A stretch of 64,000 nucleotides of DNA from Tetraselmis striata (GCA_006384855.1 VCJN01003359.1:105366-169365), one strand, 5' to 3'. Counted from the first letter of the stretch, positions 46,075 through 59,800 are shown. Translations and numbers: made by a program. The notes: generated by a model not told the origin, from the letters alone.

Positions 46075-49000
46075 ATTAGAACCGCTTTTTTGACCGGCTA
46101 TAGCTCAAGTTCTCAGGGGTGGCTAGGACTCATCATCCGATAAGTTCGATTACATGTTTGATCACGGTGGTTACTTGCGCTCTTTTGACCATCGAGGGCC
46201 CATGTACACGTGCGGCCGTGCACGGGAGGTCTTGCATCAGGTCCCGAAACGCATACACATCGTGATCCAGCGTTGAGCGTTCGGTACTAGATAACGAACC
46301 CACGAAGTACATCAGGCAGCGCAAGCAGACGAGAGCAGACATACCGATTGGACCGAAGGAGCATGTGCGCATGTTCCTCGAGCATTTATTTTCCGATGAC
46401 CTCGGTCATGTCGAGATCATGCCTTACCACGACTGAAACATCGAGACCTTTAAGAAACATGTGCCTCCTTAGATGGCCAAGATTTGGGTCTACTACTATT
46501 GCAAATTGTGGGCTTAGGACGACAACGCAATTCTCTGTGGTGAGGCCCATTTTGTCCCGCTGATGACATAACGATTTTGTCCCGCTGATGACATAACGAT
46601 TACGTCACGCTGAGGACATGCCAATTTTGTCCCGTTGATGACAGAATCATTACTCCCGCCGATGTCAGACCTATTTCGTCTCGCTAATTACGGAATAGCT
46701 ATGTCGTCCCGCTGAGCATAATTATTTCGTCCCGCGGATGACATGCCAATTTTGTCCCGGTGATGACAGAACGATTTCGTCCCGCTGATGACATACCGAT
46801 TTTGTCCCGCTTATGACAGACCGATTTTGTCCCGTTGATGACAAAGCCGTTTTGTCCCGCTGATGACATGCCTATTTCGTCTCGTTGATTACGGGACTAT
46901 TTCGTCCCGCTGATGACATAACTATTTCGTCCCGCCGATGACAAAAATATTTCGTCCCGCTGAGGACTAAATTATTTCCTCCCGCTCGTGACAGAAATAT
47001 TTCGTCCCGCTGATGGCAGAACGATTTTGTCCCGCTGATGACATACCGATATTGTGCCGCTAATGACGGAATCTATTTCATCCCACTGCCGATAGAATTA
47101 TTTTGGTCCAGCTATTCATCGAACAACTTAATATCGTTGCAAATAGAATTATTTCGTCCAGTTGGACCGAACTTTCTGTCCGTTGATGACATAACGTATC
47201 ATGACTCGTTGCATACCGAACTACTTTCTCCCGCTGATGACATAATTATTTCGCTTCGCTTAAGCGAACTAAATTTAGACTGTTATTTTGTCTCGCCAAT
47301 GATGAGACCTACTTTGTCCCGTTGCAGACAGAACTATTAATCCCACAAATGACTTAACTACTTGTCCCGATGTTGACAATGGGACCTATTTCGCCGACCG
47401 AAAAAATAATGATCCAATGCTGATAGCTCACGATTCTTATTCGAATTACTATCGATTTGTCCGCATGGCATCGATCTCTCCACTCTTCTAATCCAACCTA
47501 CCGGGTTTGCGCGTATGACGATTATATCCCGCTATCGATAGGTCTTTCACGATTTAGACACACAATGACGTTGACAAAACCTTTGCAACTACCTAGTGCT
47601 TTGTAGATTTGGCTACCGAGAGCGAAGTGAAGCTCGCGTAGTTCGACACTTTCCGCCGAACTTCGAAGAAAGAGTTCCCGGATGTCACCACGCCAAAGTG
47701 AAGCGATTTAACCATTGTGCCATTTGCGCGGCGGGCAAATCGCTCACATGCCAAGCTCGTGAGATTTGCACAAAAAGACATGACGCCGTAGGAACGTCTA
47801 GTGCACCGTCAACACCAGCAGCTCGTGAGTCGTCAAGTTAGTAGTGCCGGGCAGAAGGTCCTCCTACCTCGAGAGAGTGCGCCTGGAACTACGAAGGGAT
47901 ATGAACAACGCAGTCTTCAAGTCGCGCCTTGGCGCTGGAAACTTCTTCTTCGTCTTCGAAATCGACATCGGCATGGACTCCGCGAAGTAGATCTTGCTGC
48001 CTCACTAGGTTCGCATCCTCCCAAAGTATGTGAAGCCTGACATGCTCCTCAAGTATCACCTCACGTGTGAAGTAAGACGGCTACCTCCCCGACAACATGT
48101 ACTACTACACCAACACCATCCCCCATGATTCATCCACGACTTGCCCTCTGATATGGATCACAATCATGAAGGTGAGCTCGTTGTTGTCCTCCCGACTGAT
48201 TCGCTGTAGTTGTCCAATAGCATGTGATTGAGGAAATATGACATGCGATGTAGGAGATTCAACTCCGTGGCAAAACGATTCCGTGCATCACAATCCAGAT
48301 GGACAACACCGTTAGGTAGAACAAGAACAGGAACGTGCCGGCGCTCTGCAATGGGCTTGTATCTATCGGCATCTGCGACGTCATTCATTTGGTCTTCTTG
48401 CATGTCGGGCACACATTCATGACCGGGTTAACATGGTTTTGAGCCGCATATGTCCTGCGCTATCTCGCAACTCCGCCTACACAGTCGAGGCCTTTCTTGA
48501 CTCGGTTGCCAAGGCATTCTCGCCCACTCAAGAGATGCAGGGCGCTCTCATTCTCCCTCGACTTGTTTGAGTGGTTAAGGCCCCATTTCCAAGATCGCAT
48601 CCACAACATCAGCAAGCCGCATAAATTCGAGTTCACGCGTGATGACGCCGCCGCGTGTGGCGCCTGGTTGTGCACATCCTTGTGGTCCAACACACCGCTT
48701 TTCGAGCCCGTGCAAATATGGATGAGCGCGCCAACTGGGGTGCCCAAGATTAGTGCGGGCCGGCCCCTTTTGTACGCTCTCTGCGACGAGAAGAAGCCCG
48801 ATGCGCTGAAGGTCTAGAGGTACTTGGATGACTTCAAGAAGGTCATGTCGTACATCACGGACCTGGCGGTCCAGTGGCACTTCTCCCATTCGAGCGCGAG
48901 AGCTGGAAGATACTGCTCGACGGCTTGCTTGGATGAGATGCAACCTGGTCCTTTGGCAGCTTTCTCCGGGTTCTGGCTGCAACGGAAACATGATGATGTT

Positions 49001-49104
49001 GACGATTTCTTGCGTGAGCACGGGCAGACCGCGACCGCTGAGGCAAGTCACACGATGGCTACCAACGCCGACTTCAACAATGCCAAATCCGCTCACTTTG
49101 AAGC
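46075..49104 (+). pseudogene. Older transposase gene copy, 5' part, split by element X
   Basis: Inverted, diverged copy of the X transposase gene (minus strand, 50,200-52,810). Recognisable blocks: FDYMFDHGGYLRSFDH near 46,160, the exon ending at a GTG/GTGAGG donor near 46,540, a degraded 24-bp array in the intron, the exon starting ATTTGGCTACCGAG after TTTGTAG at ~47,606, HVGHT near 48,400, LSFSLDLFEWLRPHFQD-like text near 48,570, and FNNAKSAHFEA at 49,070. Many stops and shifts. It ends at 49,104 in TTTGAAGC and resumes at 61,494, so element X landed inside it. Confidence 0.8.
46541..47605. repeat. Degraded 24-bp tandem array in intron of older transposase copy
   Basis: From ~46,555 to ~47,400 units of the type TCCCGCTGATGACA + TAACGATTTCG repeat with many changes. 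This is the reverse complement of the unit found in element X. Donor and acceptor correspond to those of the X transposase intron, so the array predates the X insertion or arose independently in the same intron. Confidence 0.85.
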
Positions 49105-49131
49105 AACAGTAATGTAACCTATTTTGCACCG
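49105..49131 (+). repeat. Left terminal inverted repeat of element X
   Basis: 27 bp ending TTTTGCACCG; a partial second ATTTTGCACCGT follows at 49,141-49,152. Confidence 0.88.
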
Positions 49132-49388
49132 TGGAATTCATTTTGCACCGTAGGGTTTGTTTATACCCTAGTTCCCGGGTCTACTATCAGTACTTAAGAC
49201 TCACTAGTGATGTGGCTTGGTTTGTAGACCTTGGGTGCAGTGCAGCATTCATCAGCGTGCAGGCCAGCCGCGACGCATATCCAATGTTGGTTTTGGAGCA
49301 TTTTGTCCAAAATGGGACAAGATGAGGCAAATCAATATTTATTATGATGATTACATCCATCGGCTAGCCACAAGACGTTGCTAATAGT

Positions 49389-52300
49389 TTATTCGTTGAG
49401 CATCCCCAACTCAAGCAAGTCCTTCTTCGTGGCTGCATTAAACTTGACGACTCCGCCGGGTTTGCGTTGCGCTGGGGTGGTTGACATGACGTGGACGCAG
49501 TTGTTTCGTGGCTGGCTGATTTGCCACCCAGTTTGCGCATATGTCTTCACGACTTGGACGCTTTTACCGTACCACTTCTTTCTGACCATGGTGCCGTCCT
49601 CGTTGAACACCTCTCGACTTCCCGCCAACGCGTCGTGGATGGCCTTCGCGTACGATAGGTGGACGGCTTCAACAAGCTTCCAAGGAAGCGCCAGGCACTT
49701 CTCCCAACTTGTGTCAACTGGCTTCTTCCCTCCTTTTGTCTGCGCGTACAACCATAGGGGCATGAGGGGTTTGCCCTTTGCATCGGCATGGAAGCGCTCG
49801 TTTACGGCCACGGTCAACGTGTCTTCGGTAGTCTCGCACGACTTAACAAGCCCAATGACGAATCTCGACTCCCAATCACCAAGAGTTTTAGGACACCTGT
49901 CTTCCTCATGCACCTAATGATGGCCAAGACCGCGAGCTATGTTAGTCCCGAGCGAGACGCCACGCCATTTTTGTCCCAGTTGGGACAAAATAACAAGCAA
50001 GGCAGATGAACCAAATTTGTTTGTCCCGTAAAGGACAAAAATGACAAACAATGGGACTCACATCGGAGACGTCGATGACAACGAGGTTCGAGCCCTTTGC
50101 ATCGCTGGGCGATGTGTTGTCATGAAGCCTCTCTTTGGCGCCGGCGTGAACTCCCCGGAAGGCGCCGTCATCTTGAAGCACTTGAGCACGAACCTCGGCT
50201 TCAACGCGAGCGGCTTCGGCATTGTTGAGGTCTGCGTTGGTAGCCATCGTGTGACGTGCCTCAGCAGGCGCGGTCTGCCCGTGCTCGCGCAAGAAAGTCG
50301 TCAACCTCCTCTTTCCGTTGCGGCCAGAACCCGGAGAAAGCTGCCGAAGGAGCAGTTTTGCATCTCATCCAAGTCGTCGAGCAGATTCTTCCAGCTCTCG
50401 CGCTCGACTGGGGAGAAGTGCCACTGGACCGTCAGGTATGTGATGTACGACCTGACCTTCTTGAAGTCATCCAAGTACCTCTGGACCTTCACCGCGTCGG
50501 GCTTCTTTTGTCGCAGAGAGCGTACAAAAGGGGCCGGCCCGCACGAATCTCGGGCGTCCCAGTTGGCGCGCTCTTCAAGATCTGCACGGGCTCAGAAAGC
50601 GGTGTGTTGGACCACAAGGCGGTGCGCAACGAGCCGCCAGACGCGGCGGCGTCGTCACGGGTGAACTCGAATTTGTGCGGCTTACTGATGTCCTGAATGT
50701 GGTCTTGGAAATGGGGCCTTAACCACTCAAACAAGTCGAGGGAGAATGAGAGCTCAGCAATCTCCGGAGTGGGCGAGAATGCCTTCGCCACCAAGTCAAG
50801 AAAGGCCTCGATTGTGTAGGCGGAGCTGCGAGATAGCGCAAGACTGATGCGGCTGAAGATCTGGTCAACCCGTTCGTGAGTGTGCCCGACAGGCAAGGAA
50901 GACCAAATGAATGACGTCGCAGATGCCGATAGACACAAGCCAATTGCAGAGGGCCGCCACGTTCCTATTCTTGTTCTCCCTGACGGTGTTGTCCATCTGG
51001 ATTCTGATGTACGGAATCCTTATACCACGGTGTTGAATTTCCTGCATCGCAGATCAGATTGCATTAGTCCACGGCTACCGAACAACCACGGCGAATCTAT
51101 CGGGAGGCTAACGAGCTCACCTTCATGATCGTGATCCATATTGGAGTGCACGTCGTGGACGAATCGTGGGGGATGGTGTTGGTGTAGTAGTAGATGTCGT
51201 CCGGGCGGTATCCGTCGTACTTCACACAGGTGAGGTGGTACTTGAGGAGCATGTCGGGCTTCACAGTCTTGGGGATGCGAACCCAGTGAGGCAGCAGGGT
51301 CTTCGCGGAGTCCATGCTATCAATTTCGAAGAAGAAGAAGTTTCCATGGCCAAGGCGCGACTGGAAGACGGCGTTGTTCAGATCCCTTCGTTCCTGGCGC
51401 ACTCTCTCGAGGTGTACCTTCTGCTCAGCTCTGACCTGACGCCTCACGAGCTGCTGATGTTGACGGTGCACTTGACGTTCCTCTGGCGTCATGTCCTTTG
51501 TGCAAATCTCGCGAGCTTGGTCTCTGAGTGCTTTGCCCGCCGCGCAAATGGGACAGTGGCTGAATCGCTTCACCTTTGGCGTGGTGACATCCGGGAAGTC
51601 TTCCTTCCAAGTCCGGCGGAAAGTGTCGAACGATGCGAGCTTCACTTCGCTCTCGATAGCCAAATCTATAAAGCGGCAGGGGCATAATAGGTCGGTATAC
51701 AAATAAGGTCTCATAATGTGAGACAGAAAAGTTCGGTCTAAATTGGGTCGAAATAATTATATCGATAGTGGGTGAATATTTCTGTAATCAGCAGGACGAA
51801 ACGGTCTGTCATCAGTGGGACGAAACGGTATGTCATCAGTGGGACAAAACCGTCTCTCACCAGTGGGACAAAACGTTCTGTCTGCAGTGGGACGATATCT
51901 GCCGGTTATGTGGGACAAATGGTTTTGTTGTCGGTGGGACGAAACGGTATGTCATTAGCGGTACGAAACGTTATGTCAACAGTGGGACGAAATCGGTATG
52001 GCATCAGTGAGACTAAACGTTCTTGTGTGAGCGGGACGAAACGTTCTTGTGTGAGCGGGACGAAACGGTCTGTCATCAGTGGGACAGAACGGTCTGTCAT
52101 CAGTGGGACGAAACGGTTTGTCATCAGCGGGACGAAACGGTCTGTCATCAGCGGGACAAAACGGTTTGTCATCAGTGGGACAATACGGTTTGTCATCAGC
52201 GAGACAAAACTGTCTGTCATCAGCGGGACGAAATCGGTATGTCATCAGTGGGACAAAACGGTCTGTCATCAGCGGGACGAAACGGTTTGTTATCAGCGGG

Positions 52301-53196
52301 ACGAAACGGTCTGTCATCAGCGGGACAAAACGTTATGTCATCAGCTCGACAGTTTGGGCCTTACCACGGAGAATGGCGTTGTCGTCCTCGGCCCACGACT
52401 TGTAATAGTAGTAGACGCAAATCTTGGTCATCCAGGGAGGTAGGTGCTTCTTGAAGGTCTCGATGTTGCCGTCGTGAAAAGGCATGATCTCGACGTGACC
52501 GAGGTCATCTGAGAAGAAGTGCTCGAGAAACATGCGCACATGCTCCCTCGGTCCGGTTTGTATGCTCTCGTATTGCTTGCGCTGCCTGATGTACGTGGGT
52601 TCGTTATCCACCACCGACCGTTGGATGGATCACGAGACGTCTGCGTTTCGATACCTGATGCAAGGCCTCCCACGCACGCCCACACGTGTAGATGGGGCCT
52701 CGATGATCGAAAGAGCGCAAGTAGCCACCGTGATCAAACATGTAATCGAACTTGTCGGATGCCGACTCGTAGCCACCCCTGAGAACCTGAGCGAGCCGGT
52801 CAAAGGAGCGGTTCTGATTGCCAGAGTATACGGTCAACGCACGGCCCATCACGGCATCAACGAGGGCCTCTCCGCTGTGTGTATAGCTTGTGCACGCACT
52901 TCCGCGAACAGCACGGCGACTGCTCGCTAGACTCCTTGGCGAGCATGAGGCGGATATTGTCGCGAGAGGTGCGTTTGCTGATTAGAGACGAGACCTTGCC
53001 AGTATCGATCGTTGTCGGCGACCTCATCGGAGTCCTTGCCCCACGTGTACTTCTTTTTATCAACCTCCTTACGATCACTAGCACGCGCGTCGCAATCACA
53101 CGAGTACCCGCTGCGGCACAAACACGGCGGTAATGTAACTGTAGTGTCCGACCCGCCGGATCTTGGAGAAGAGGCCATGCTTTCGACCGCCGCCAT
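49389..53196 (-). CDS. Element X transposase, DUF7869-like DDE family
   Basis: Multi-exon gene; clear exon borders: 52,365 (donor CGTG/GTAAGG), 51,665 (acceptor TTTATAG), 50,062 (donor GTGAGT), 49,913 (acceptor CATTAG), stop at 49,389. N-terminus MAAVESMASSPRSGG.. at 53,196, then a CC..KC region, FDYMFDHGGYLRSFDH, FFSDDLGHVEIMPFHDGN, DLAIESEVKLASFD, CPICAAGK, FFEIDSMDSAKTLLPHW, QMDNTVRENKNRN, VGHTHERVDQIFSRIS and LFEWLRPHFQDH. The last four blocks are those of DUF7869 proteins of eukaryotic transposons; Asp in EIDSMD, QMDN and ERVDQ could be the metal-binding triad (inference). Lesions: an extra base in the LPVGHTH region (~50,880) and unresolved frame changes near 52,620 and 52,985. The last exon, HEEDRCPKTLGDWESRF.., is intact. 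Confidence 0.7.
51770..52350 (+). repeat. 24-bp tandem array in transposase intron
   Basis: About 23 units of GGGACGAAACGG joined to TYTGTCATCAGY, in the intron 51,666-52,364 of the minus-strand transposase gene. The exons on either side join in phase (CGT G + AT TTG). Units vary by 1-3 bases; some end GTGTGAGC instead of GTCATCAGC. Confidence 0.95.
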
Positions 53197-53834
53197 GCTG
53201 CGGCGTGGGGCGAGTGGGGGCGGTGAAGGACGGTGATCTGTGGTGAGGGAGAGCGACGGCAGATGACCGTTCTCAGACGGGCCATTGACCGGGGTGCATA
53301 ATATCCAGCTACGGGTCAAAATAGTTACCTGATGACTCAAACACCGGAGCGGTACTAAGCCAAAATACAGGATGCCGTACAGGTGAGGTCTGTAAATCGT
53401 ACTACATGAAATATTTAGGAAATATTTCTGTGGTAGTATTTCGTGTTATTTCGTGTTTCTTTCGTATGTCGTTAATAGTTCTGTACTAGTATGTACACCC
53501 GAATCCAATCCAAGGAATATATCATCCCATGAAGGAATATTACTGCCACGCTACTGTACTCTCGTACCGTTATGACTCTCGAGTAGGGAATATAATATTA
53601 TCTTCTTGTAATAGTAATATATAGTCGCAGTAGTTTGCCCTGTATATTCGTCACGGTGCAAAATACATGAAAGTGATGACGACGACGAGGTGCAATATAG
53701 TGTGCGCACGCGCGCCGTTGGTCCAGCAGGGGTCAGGGAGGCGGCAAACGGAGACCATGCCATTTCCACCTCTCCCTCACCGCTACCCACCCAGAAACCC
53801 GCTCATCTACCGCGTCAACCAACCTTCCGCCAGA
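53197..53834. promoter_or_regulatory. Divergent promoter region of element X
   Basis: This 640-bp spacer separates the start codons of the two X genes, which point away from each other. It is AT-rich at 53,390-53,660 (for example ATATATAGTC near 53,620). Both genes probably start here; no specific box can be named. Confidence 0.45.
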
Positions 53835-56800
53835 ATGGCGCCGAAGAAGAACGAGCCTGCCAAGGATAAGGAAGACAAGGACGACGCCACCCCAGGTGAG
53901 TTGCGCTCGTGAACATTAGCTGCCTGCCTGCTCGACGCGTGATACGGCCAGATCTAGCGAGTTCCGTTAGGGTTCCCTGTAGAAGCGGTGTAATCTAGGA
54001 CCGCTCGAGGTGTAGGCAGACAAGTGGGAATAGAAACCCAAACGAAACGAGCGGTATCAGGGTCCTGCACGGTAGTATTAAGTCCCGTCTAGGCAGCTGC
54101 GGCAAGATCAGTAAGGATGCTAATTGGTGGTGGGAGGGGGTGGGGGTGGAGAGCGGCTAGGTGGACCTTACTTGTGCATGTACTCCGCCGTAAGGAGTGG
54201 TTTAATATTAATGTGGAGCGCAGTAGTTAAAGACATAACATTATTGAACCGCAGTACATAGTGTATTGGAAATAGTTCTGTCATCAGTGGGACGAAACGG
54301 TCTGTCATCAGTGGGACGAAATGGTCTGTCATCAGTGGGACGAAACGGTCTGTCATCAGTGGGACGAAACGGTCTGTCATCAGCGGGACGAAACGGTATG
54401 TCATCAGTGGGACGAAACGGTCTGTCGTCAGTGGGACGAAACGGTCCGTCATCAGTGGGACGAAACGGTATGTCATCAGTGGGACGAAACGGTCTGTCAT
54501 CAACGGGACAAAACTTTATGTCATCAGTGGGACGAAACGGTCTGTCATCAGCGGGACGAAACGGTCTGTCATCAGTGGGACGAAACGGTCTGTCATTAGG
54601 GGGACGAAACGGTCTATCATCAGTGGGACGAAACGGTCTGACATCAGTGGGACGAAACGGTCTGTCATCAGCGGGACAAAACGGTCTGTCATCAGCGGGA
54701 CGAAACGGTATGTCATCAGTGGGACGAAACGGTCTGTCATCAGTGGGACGAAACGGTCTGTCATTAGGGGGACGAAACTGTTTGTCATCAGTGGGACGAA
54801 ACGGTCTGTCATCAACGGGACGAAACGGTCTGTCATCAGTGGGACGAAACGGTCTGTCATCAGTGGGACGAAACGGTATGTCATCAGTGGGACGAAACGG
54901 TCTGTCATTAGGGGGACGAAACGGTCTGTCATCAGTGGGACGAAACGGTATGTCATCAGTGGGACGAAACGGTTTGACAGAATATGATATTAATAGGTCG
55001 AAGGTCCAAGCGGACATCAAAACCTACCGAGAAAGCTGAAGAATTCGATGCGCTCGGAGCGCTAGTCGGGAGAAAACACAAGGCGTCATCTTCTGTGCCC
55101 AAGCAGCCGGCGGCGAAGAAGAGCCGTGCCGCCTCAGCTTCTGCAGCTAGAGCGGGCGCTGAGGCATCAGGTCACCCCTGGAAACCGAGCCTTTTAGGAG
55201 GTAGAGTGCCGGCTTACGGCACGCACTCGCAAGGAGAAAGATCGGCCGCCGCTCTTTTGAGGGCCCGAATCATGAGCGGCCAAGTCCTGTCAGATGCTCA
55301 AATGCAGACAGCGCGAAGGCTAATCGATTACGAAAAGCTCATGCAAGCTTACTATCAATCATGTCCTTGCCTCTCCAATCATATGATTTTCGTGTGTGCA
55401 CTGTGTCATATTGACATTGTTTGAAATCATGTGTGTTGACAGGTTCGAAAGGACGCGCACATGAGCCAGCAGCGACTCAAGCTTCAAAGGAATCCAAGGG
55501 GAAAGAAAAGGTTTCAGAGACGATTGTGGCTCCAGGTAATTGTGAATGAAAGTATCAAGCAATCCCTGCCTTCCCAATCCCTTGGATTAATTTCTCGTTA
55601 GTGAGTTATATGACGTTCCAACAGGTCGTCAATTGGCGCAGGCAACCGCGTCGGAAGCAGCCGGTAAATCGGGATCCCCGGGTGAGAAAATCACGATTGG
55701 CTTTGATGATGCATGGCGATACCGTTCAGTAGTTAATCGTGACGCCCACTGCAGGTGTGTTGAGTACTCTATACTCATTCTTTACATGTTCCCCGACTCA
55801 AGGCTCTTCTTTGTCTAAAAGGCCGCCTCAAGTACCGGAAACAAAGCCGGAGCCTGAGCTCGAGCCGGAGCCCGAGCCAGAGCCGGAGCCTGAAACAGAG
55901 CCTACTGAGCCGGAGCCCGAGCCAAAGCCGGAGCCTGAAACAAAGCCCACTGAGCCCGAGCCCGAGCCTCAGCATGAGCCTGAAACTGAGCCTACTCAGC
56001 ATGAGCCAGAGCCGGAGCAGGAACCGGAGCCGGAGCCCGAGCCAGAGCCCGAGCCTGAGCATGAGCCCACTCGGCTTGAGCAAGAGCCGGAGCCTGAACC
56101 GGAGCCGGAGACTCCAGCGCCGACTACCGGGCAAGCGTCCGGTTATGCAGCCTCTGGTTCTCGAGCCTCTGTTGCCGAGGCTCCGAGAAGGGTTCCTGAA
56201 TTCCGCAGTATGTGCACGGATGAAGGGGTCTTCGGCACACAGGAAGAACGGAGGCAACGGGCGGCAGAGTAGCGTCAATAAGCTCTCGTCATCACCGGCA
56301 CTCCTGGACCCGAGAGGCAGACAAAGCTGATGACAATCGCCTCTTTCAGCGATTTCTTTGACGACGCCGACGACTCCCAAGCACATGATGGGGGCTACAA
56401 CGACTTCACTTCGCGGAGCTGGACTATCCACTGGTTCAAGAACACAAGTGTTGAGGTACATATATATTTGTACATCGAATTGCACAAGGCGAGCATGCGG
56501 ACTGGCAAAGACTTTTTCGATGATCCGAAGGGGCCACTTCTCGCGTGCCTCGGAAAGATCAAGGACGTCGGATACACTTCGAGAGAGAGTGGACGCTATT
56601 GGGTGAGTAACACACTTGAGGTGTCCGTTCTGTTTGTCAATATGTGTCAAAAACTTTTAATATTCCCATGCTTGTTTCCGCAAATCTGTCTAGAACCTTA
56701 TCGCTTGGGATTGTACAAGGAGATCAGGATCGAAGTCGTCTTTGAGAGGTTGCTACTCCGAGCGATCCAACCGCCACTCTCCTCCCAACCGCGGTTCCAA

Positions 56801-59800
56801 TCTTACTACGCATGGACTTTGGTCGAGCGCAATGTGTTGGCGCATGCACTGAGAGGTTTCGCGTCTGGTCAGATTGACATCGATGACTTGGCCAACATTG
56901 ACAAGGATTTTCAGAACGCGCTTCCATACGTCGATACGTTCGCCGTCCCGCCGGCCTTGAATGGCTTCGGCAACACCGGTGCCGTCGACTGGATCTTCTA
57001 CGGCCACCTCAAAGTCGAGATTGCTGATCCAGAGGTGAAGACATCTCACGGTGGCGACATCAACATGTTGTACGCCGACAGAGTCAACCTCGTCATCGAC
57101 AAGGATACATGCCTGCCTCACATCCGATAAGTTCCTCGCACCGCCGCCAGAATTTGAATTCCGTTCCCCAAAGCTGCAAGACTGCAATATGGTGGCGCAA
57201 AGCTACAAGGTAAAAGCCTATCGCGACATGTTGTACCTATCCGGATCAAATATGTGTAGACAAATCTAAATCAATACACAATGCAAATTACTGACATCCC
57301 TTTATTTTGCATTTGTTATTCAGAGGAATCCTTCCCTATCCGCCGAGAATTTCTCAGTGTCCTTTCCATTAGTCCACAAGAACGGCAATTGTTTCTCCAA
57401 AGAGTACGAGCCCTCGCTTTGACCATGGCCAACTTCAAGGAGCTAGTCGCAGCATTCGAAGGCAGGGAGAAGCCGAGGTTGGCGGATTCAAGTTCCTACA
57501 AGCCAGAGATCGACGTCATCATCAAGTTTCTAGGCTCTCAGGGCGCGCTTCAAGCCAACATCGACGGCAGCCACAGACGGGAGGCGAGGCGCATGGTGAA
57601 AGAAAACTATCCGGAAATCTACAAAGCCAACAAAGGCATCCACTTCACGTCGGACAAGATGTACATCGGCCTCTCGCCGGAAGTGTGCCGCTACATGTCT
57701 ATGAAGCTCAACGAGGCGGGTCACACCGTCGTGGGAGACACGTCCATGCACAAACTCATGGTGAGCGACCCATTCCCCCAGATTATTATTAAGCAAACCG
57801 TGGGACCAAATAGGCGTAAAGTGTGACAAAAGTCGTTCTTTCGTCAGCGGGTTAAAATTATGTCTGTCAGTGGGACGAAACGGTCTGTCACCAGTGGGAC
57901 GAAACGGTCTGTCATCAGTGGGACGAAACGGTCTGTCATCAGCGGCACGAAACGGTATGTCATCAGCGGCACGAAACGGTCTGTCATCAGTGGGACGAAA
58001 CGGTATGTCATCAGCAGGACGAAACGGTTTGTCATCAGCGGGACGAAACGGTCTGTCATTAGTGGGACGAAACGGTATGCCATCAGTGGGACGAAACGGT
58101 ATGTCATCAGTGGGACGAAACGGTCTGTCATCAGCGGGACGAAACGGTCTGTCATCAACGGGACGAAACGGTCTGTCATCAGTGGGACGAAACGGTATGT
58201 CATCAGCGAGACGAAACGGTTTGTCATCAGCGGGACGAAACGGTATGTCATCAGTGGGACGAAACGGTATGTCATCAGCGGGACGAATTAGTTTGTCATC
58301 AGCGGGATGAAACGGTATGTCTTCAGAAGTACAATCGGTCGGAATTTTGAAATCGGTGCAATTGTTTATGCATAACCTTCGCTGATGTTTCGAGAGGTGG
58401 TATGCAGATCAGGCTGCAACTCGCCCCGGCTTTAGGGCACTTCCGCAAATTAGAGTCGTGAAGGAGTTCAAGAAGTCTGAAGTTCTTCAAGTTGAACTAG
58501 AGAAGATCGGCATTAAAGATGAGAAGAGCAGCGAGTTCTCAAATTTGATTGACCTCTGCTCGCGCCCACAACGGTAAGCTGCGTACATGATGAAAATTTA
58601 TCTTGTTGTTAATGCTGCTAGATTCTGACAAATGATTTGCGCGGTGTTTTTGAGCCCCTTGAGCAGATTTCTGAAGCCTACCGGCATGTGGACCTCGGGG
58701 TTCGAGGATGGGACGAAACCAGAACCAAACTCGGAGACCTATTTGTGTACTACCATCAAGAACTCGATAGACTAGAGCAACTCACCCCGAAGGAAGTGAG
58801 GAAGGTTTACGAAGCAATTCGGAAGCCTATCAATGCAATCCTCGATAACAAGAAGTATGGCTTCGGCAAAGACATAGCTCACTTCCGAGTCGCCCTCATG
58901 GATGTAAGTTGTGACCTAACCCGGTGTCTATTAATCACATGGAATACTATCATTCCTTTCTCCGTACTGAAGTTTGTTTTTCGACCCAGGATGTTGGCTT
59001 TGGACCCTATGCGCCCTGGCTAGACGAGCCGTCTCTTGCCAAGCAGAGCGACAGCGCGGATCTTCCTGTGGGCCTAATGTACTTGGTGGTTGGACTGCTT
59101 ATCCAAGGCGAGCACAATGTGACCCCGAGCCTCTACGAGTTGGTGGATGACGTAAAGCATGCCGGCGACAAAGACCCCATGGCTGTTACGCACACCAACG
59201 CGGAGTGGCTCGCGATGATTGAGACCTGGAGGTTTCGCGATCTCTTGCGTCGAGCAAGCATCAAGGTCATTAATGCCATTGACAGGGCCAAGGGCATAGA
59301 GGCAATCTGACTGCTGACGCCAGACGAACCGGCCAGGAACTGGGGGAAATATCTCTCGGACCACATCATCGAATGGGATGTGGAAGACGAAGTGTCGGAC
59401 CAACAAGCGGCCGCTCGCCTTGACGCCATCACCAAGTTCCGAGCCAAGGTTGATGACCTCGGCCCAACAAGCTTCCCCAGAAAGTTCCATGATTTGTTCA
59501 AAGGTGCTCATCGCTCCGGTCCTTTGATGGTCTTGCTGACCTCTCCTGCCAGATGGGGGGACATGAAATCCGCCGATTGTCTCACACCACTACCGGTTAG
59601 AGAGCGTATCGCGGCCACCAACACCAACATCAGGAGTGAGGCGTATCGCATCAAGAATCAGATGCCGGACTTGGTCATCTCCTTCTTCACAGAGTTTGCT
59701 CTTCTGGCATGTGCTCCGGAGCTTATCGCGGTTTCCGCTCCGAATGTTTCTAATGCGCTATGGATATCGATGAAGGTAACTAAGATCTTGTGCAACCACA

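Noticed and set aside
54270..54990. CRISPR-like array
   Set aside because: Units are contiguous with no unique spacers and the genome is eukaryotic.
54241..55039. Long repetitive ORFs on both strands (SVGRNGLS and DRPFRPTD type repeats)
   Set aside because: The 24-bp unit is divisible by 3, so every frame stays open. The arrays lie between splice sites that join in phase, and the same false proteins appear at all four arrays.
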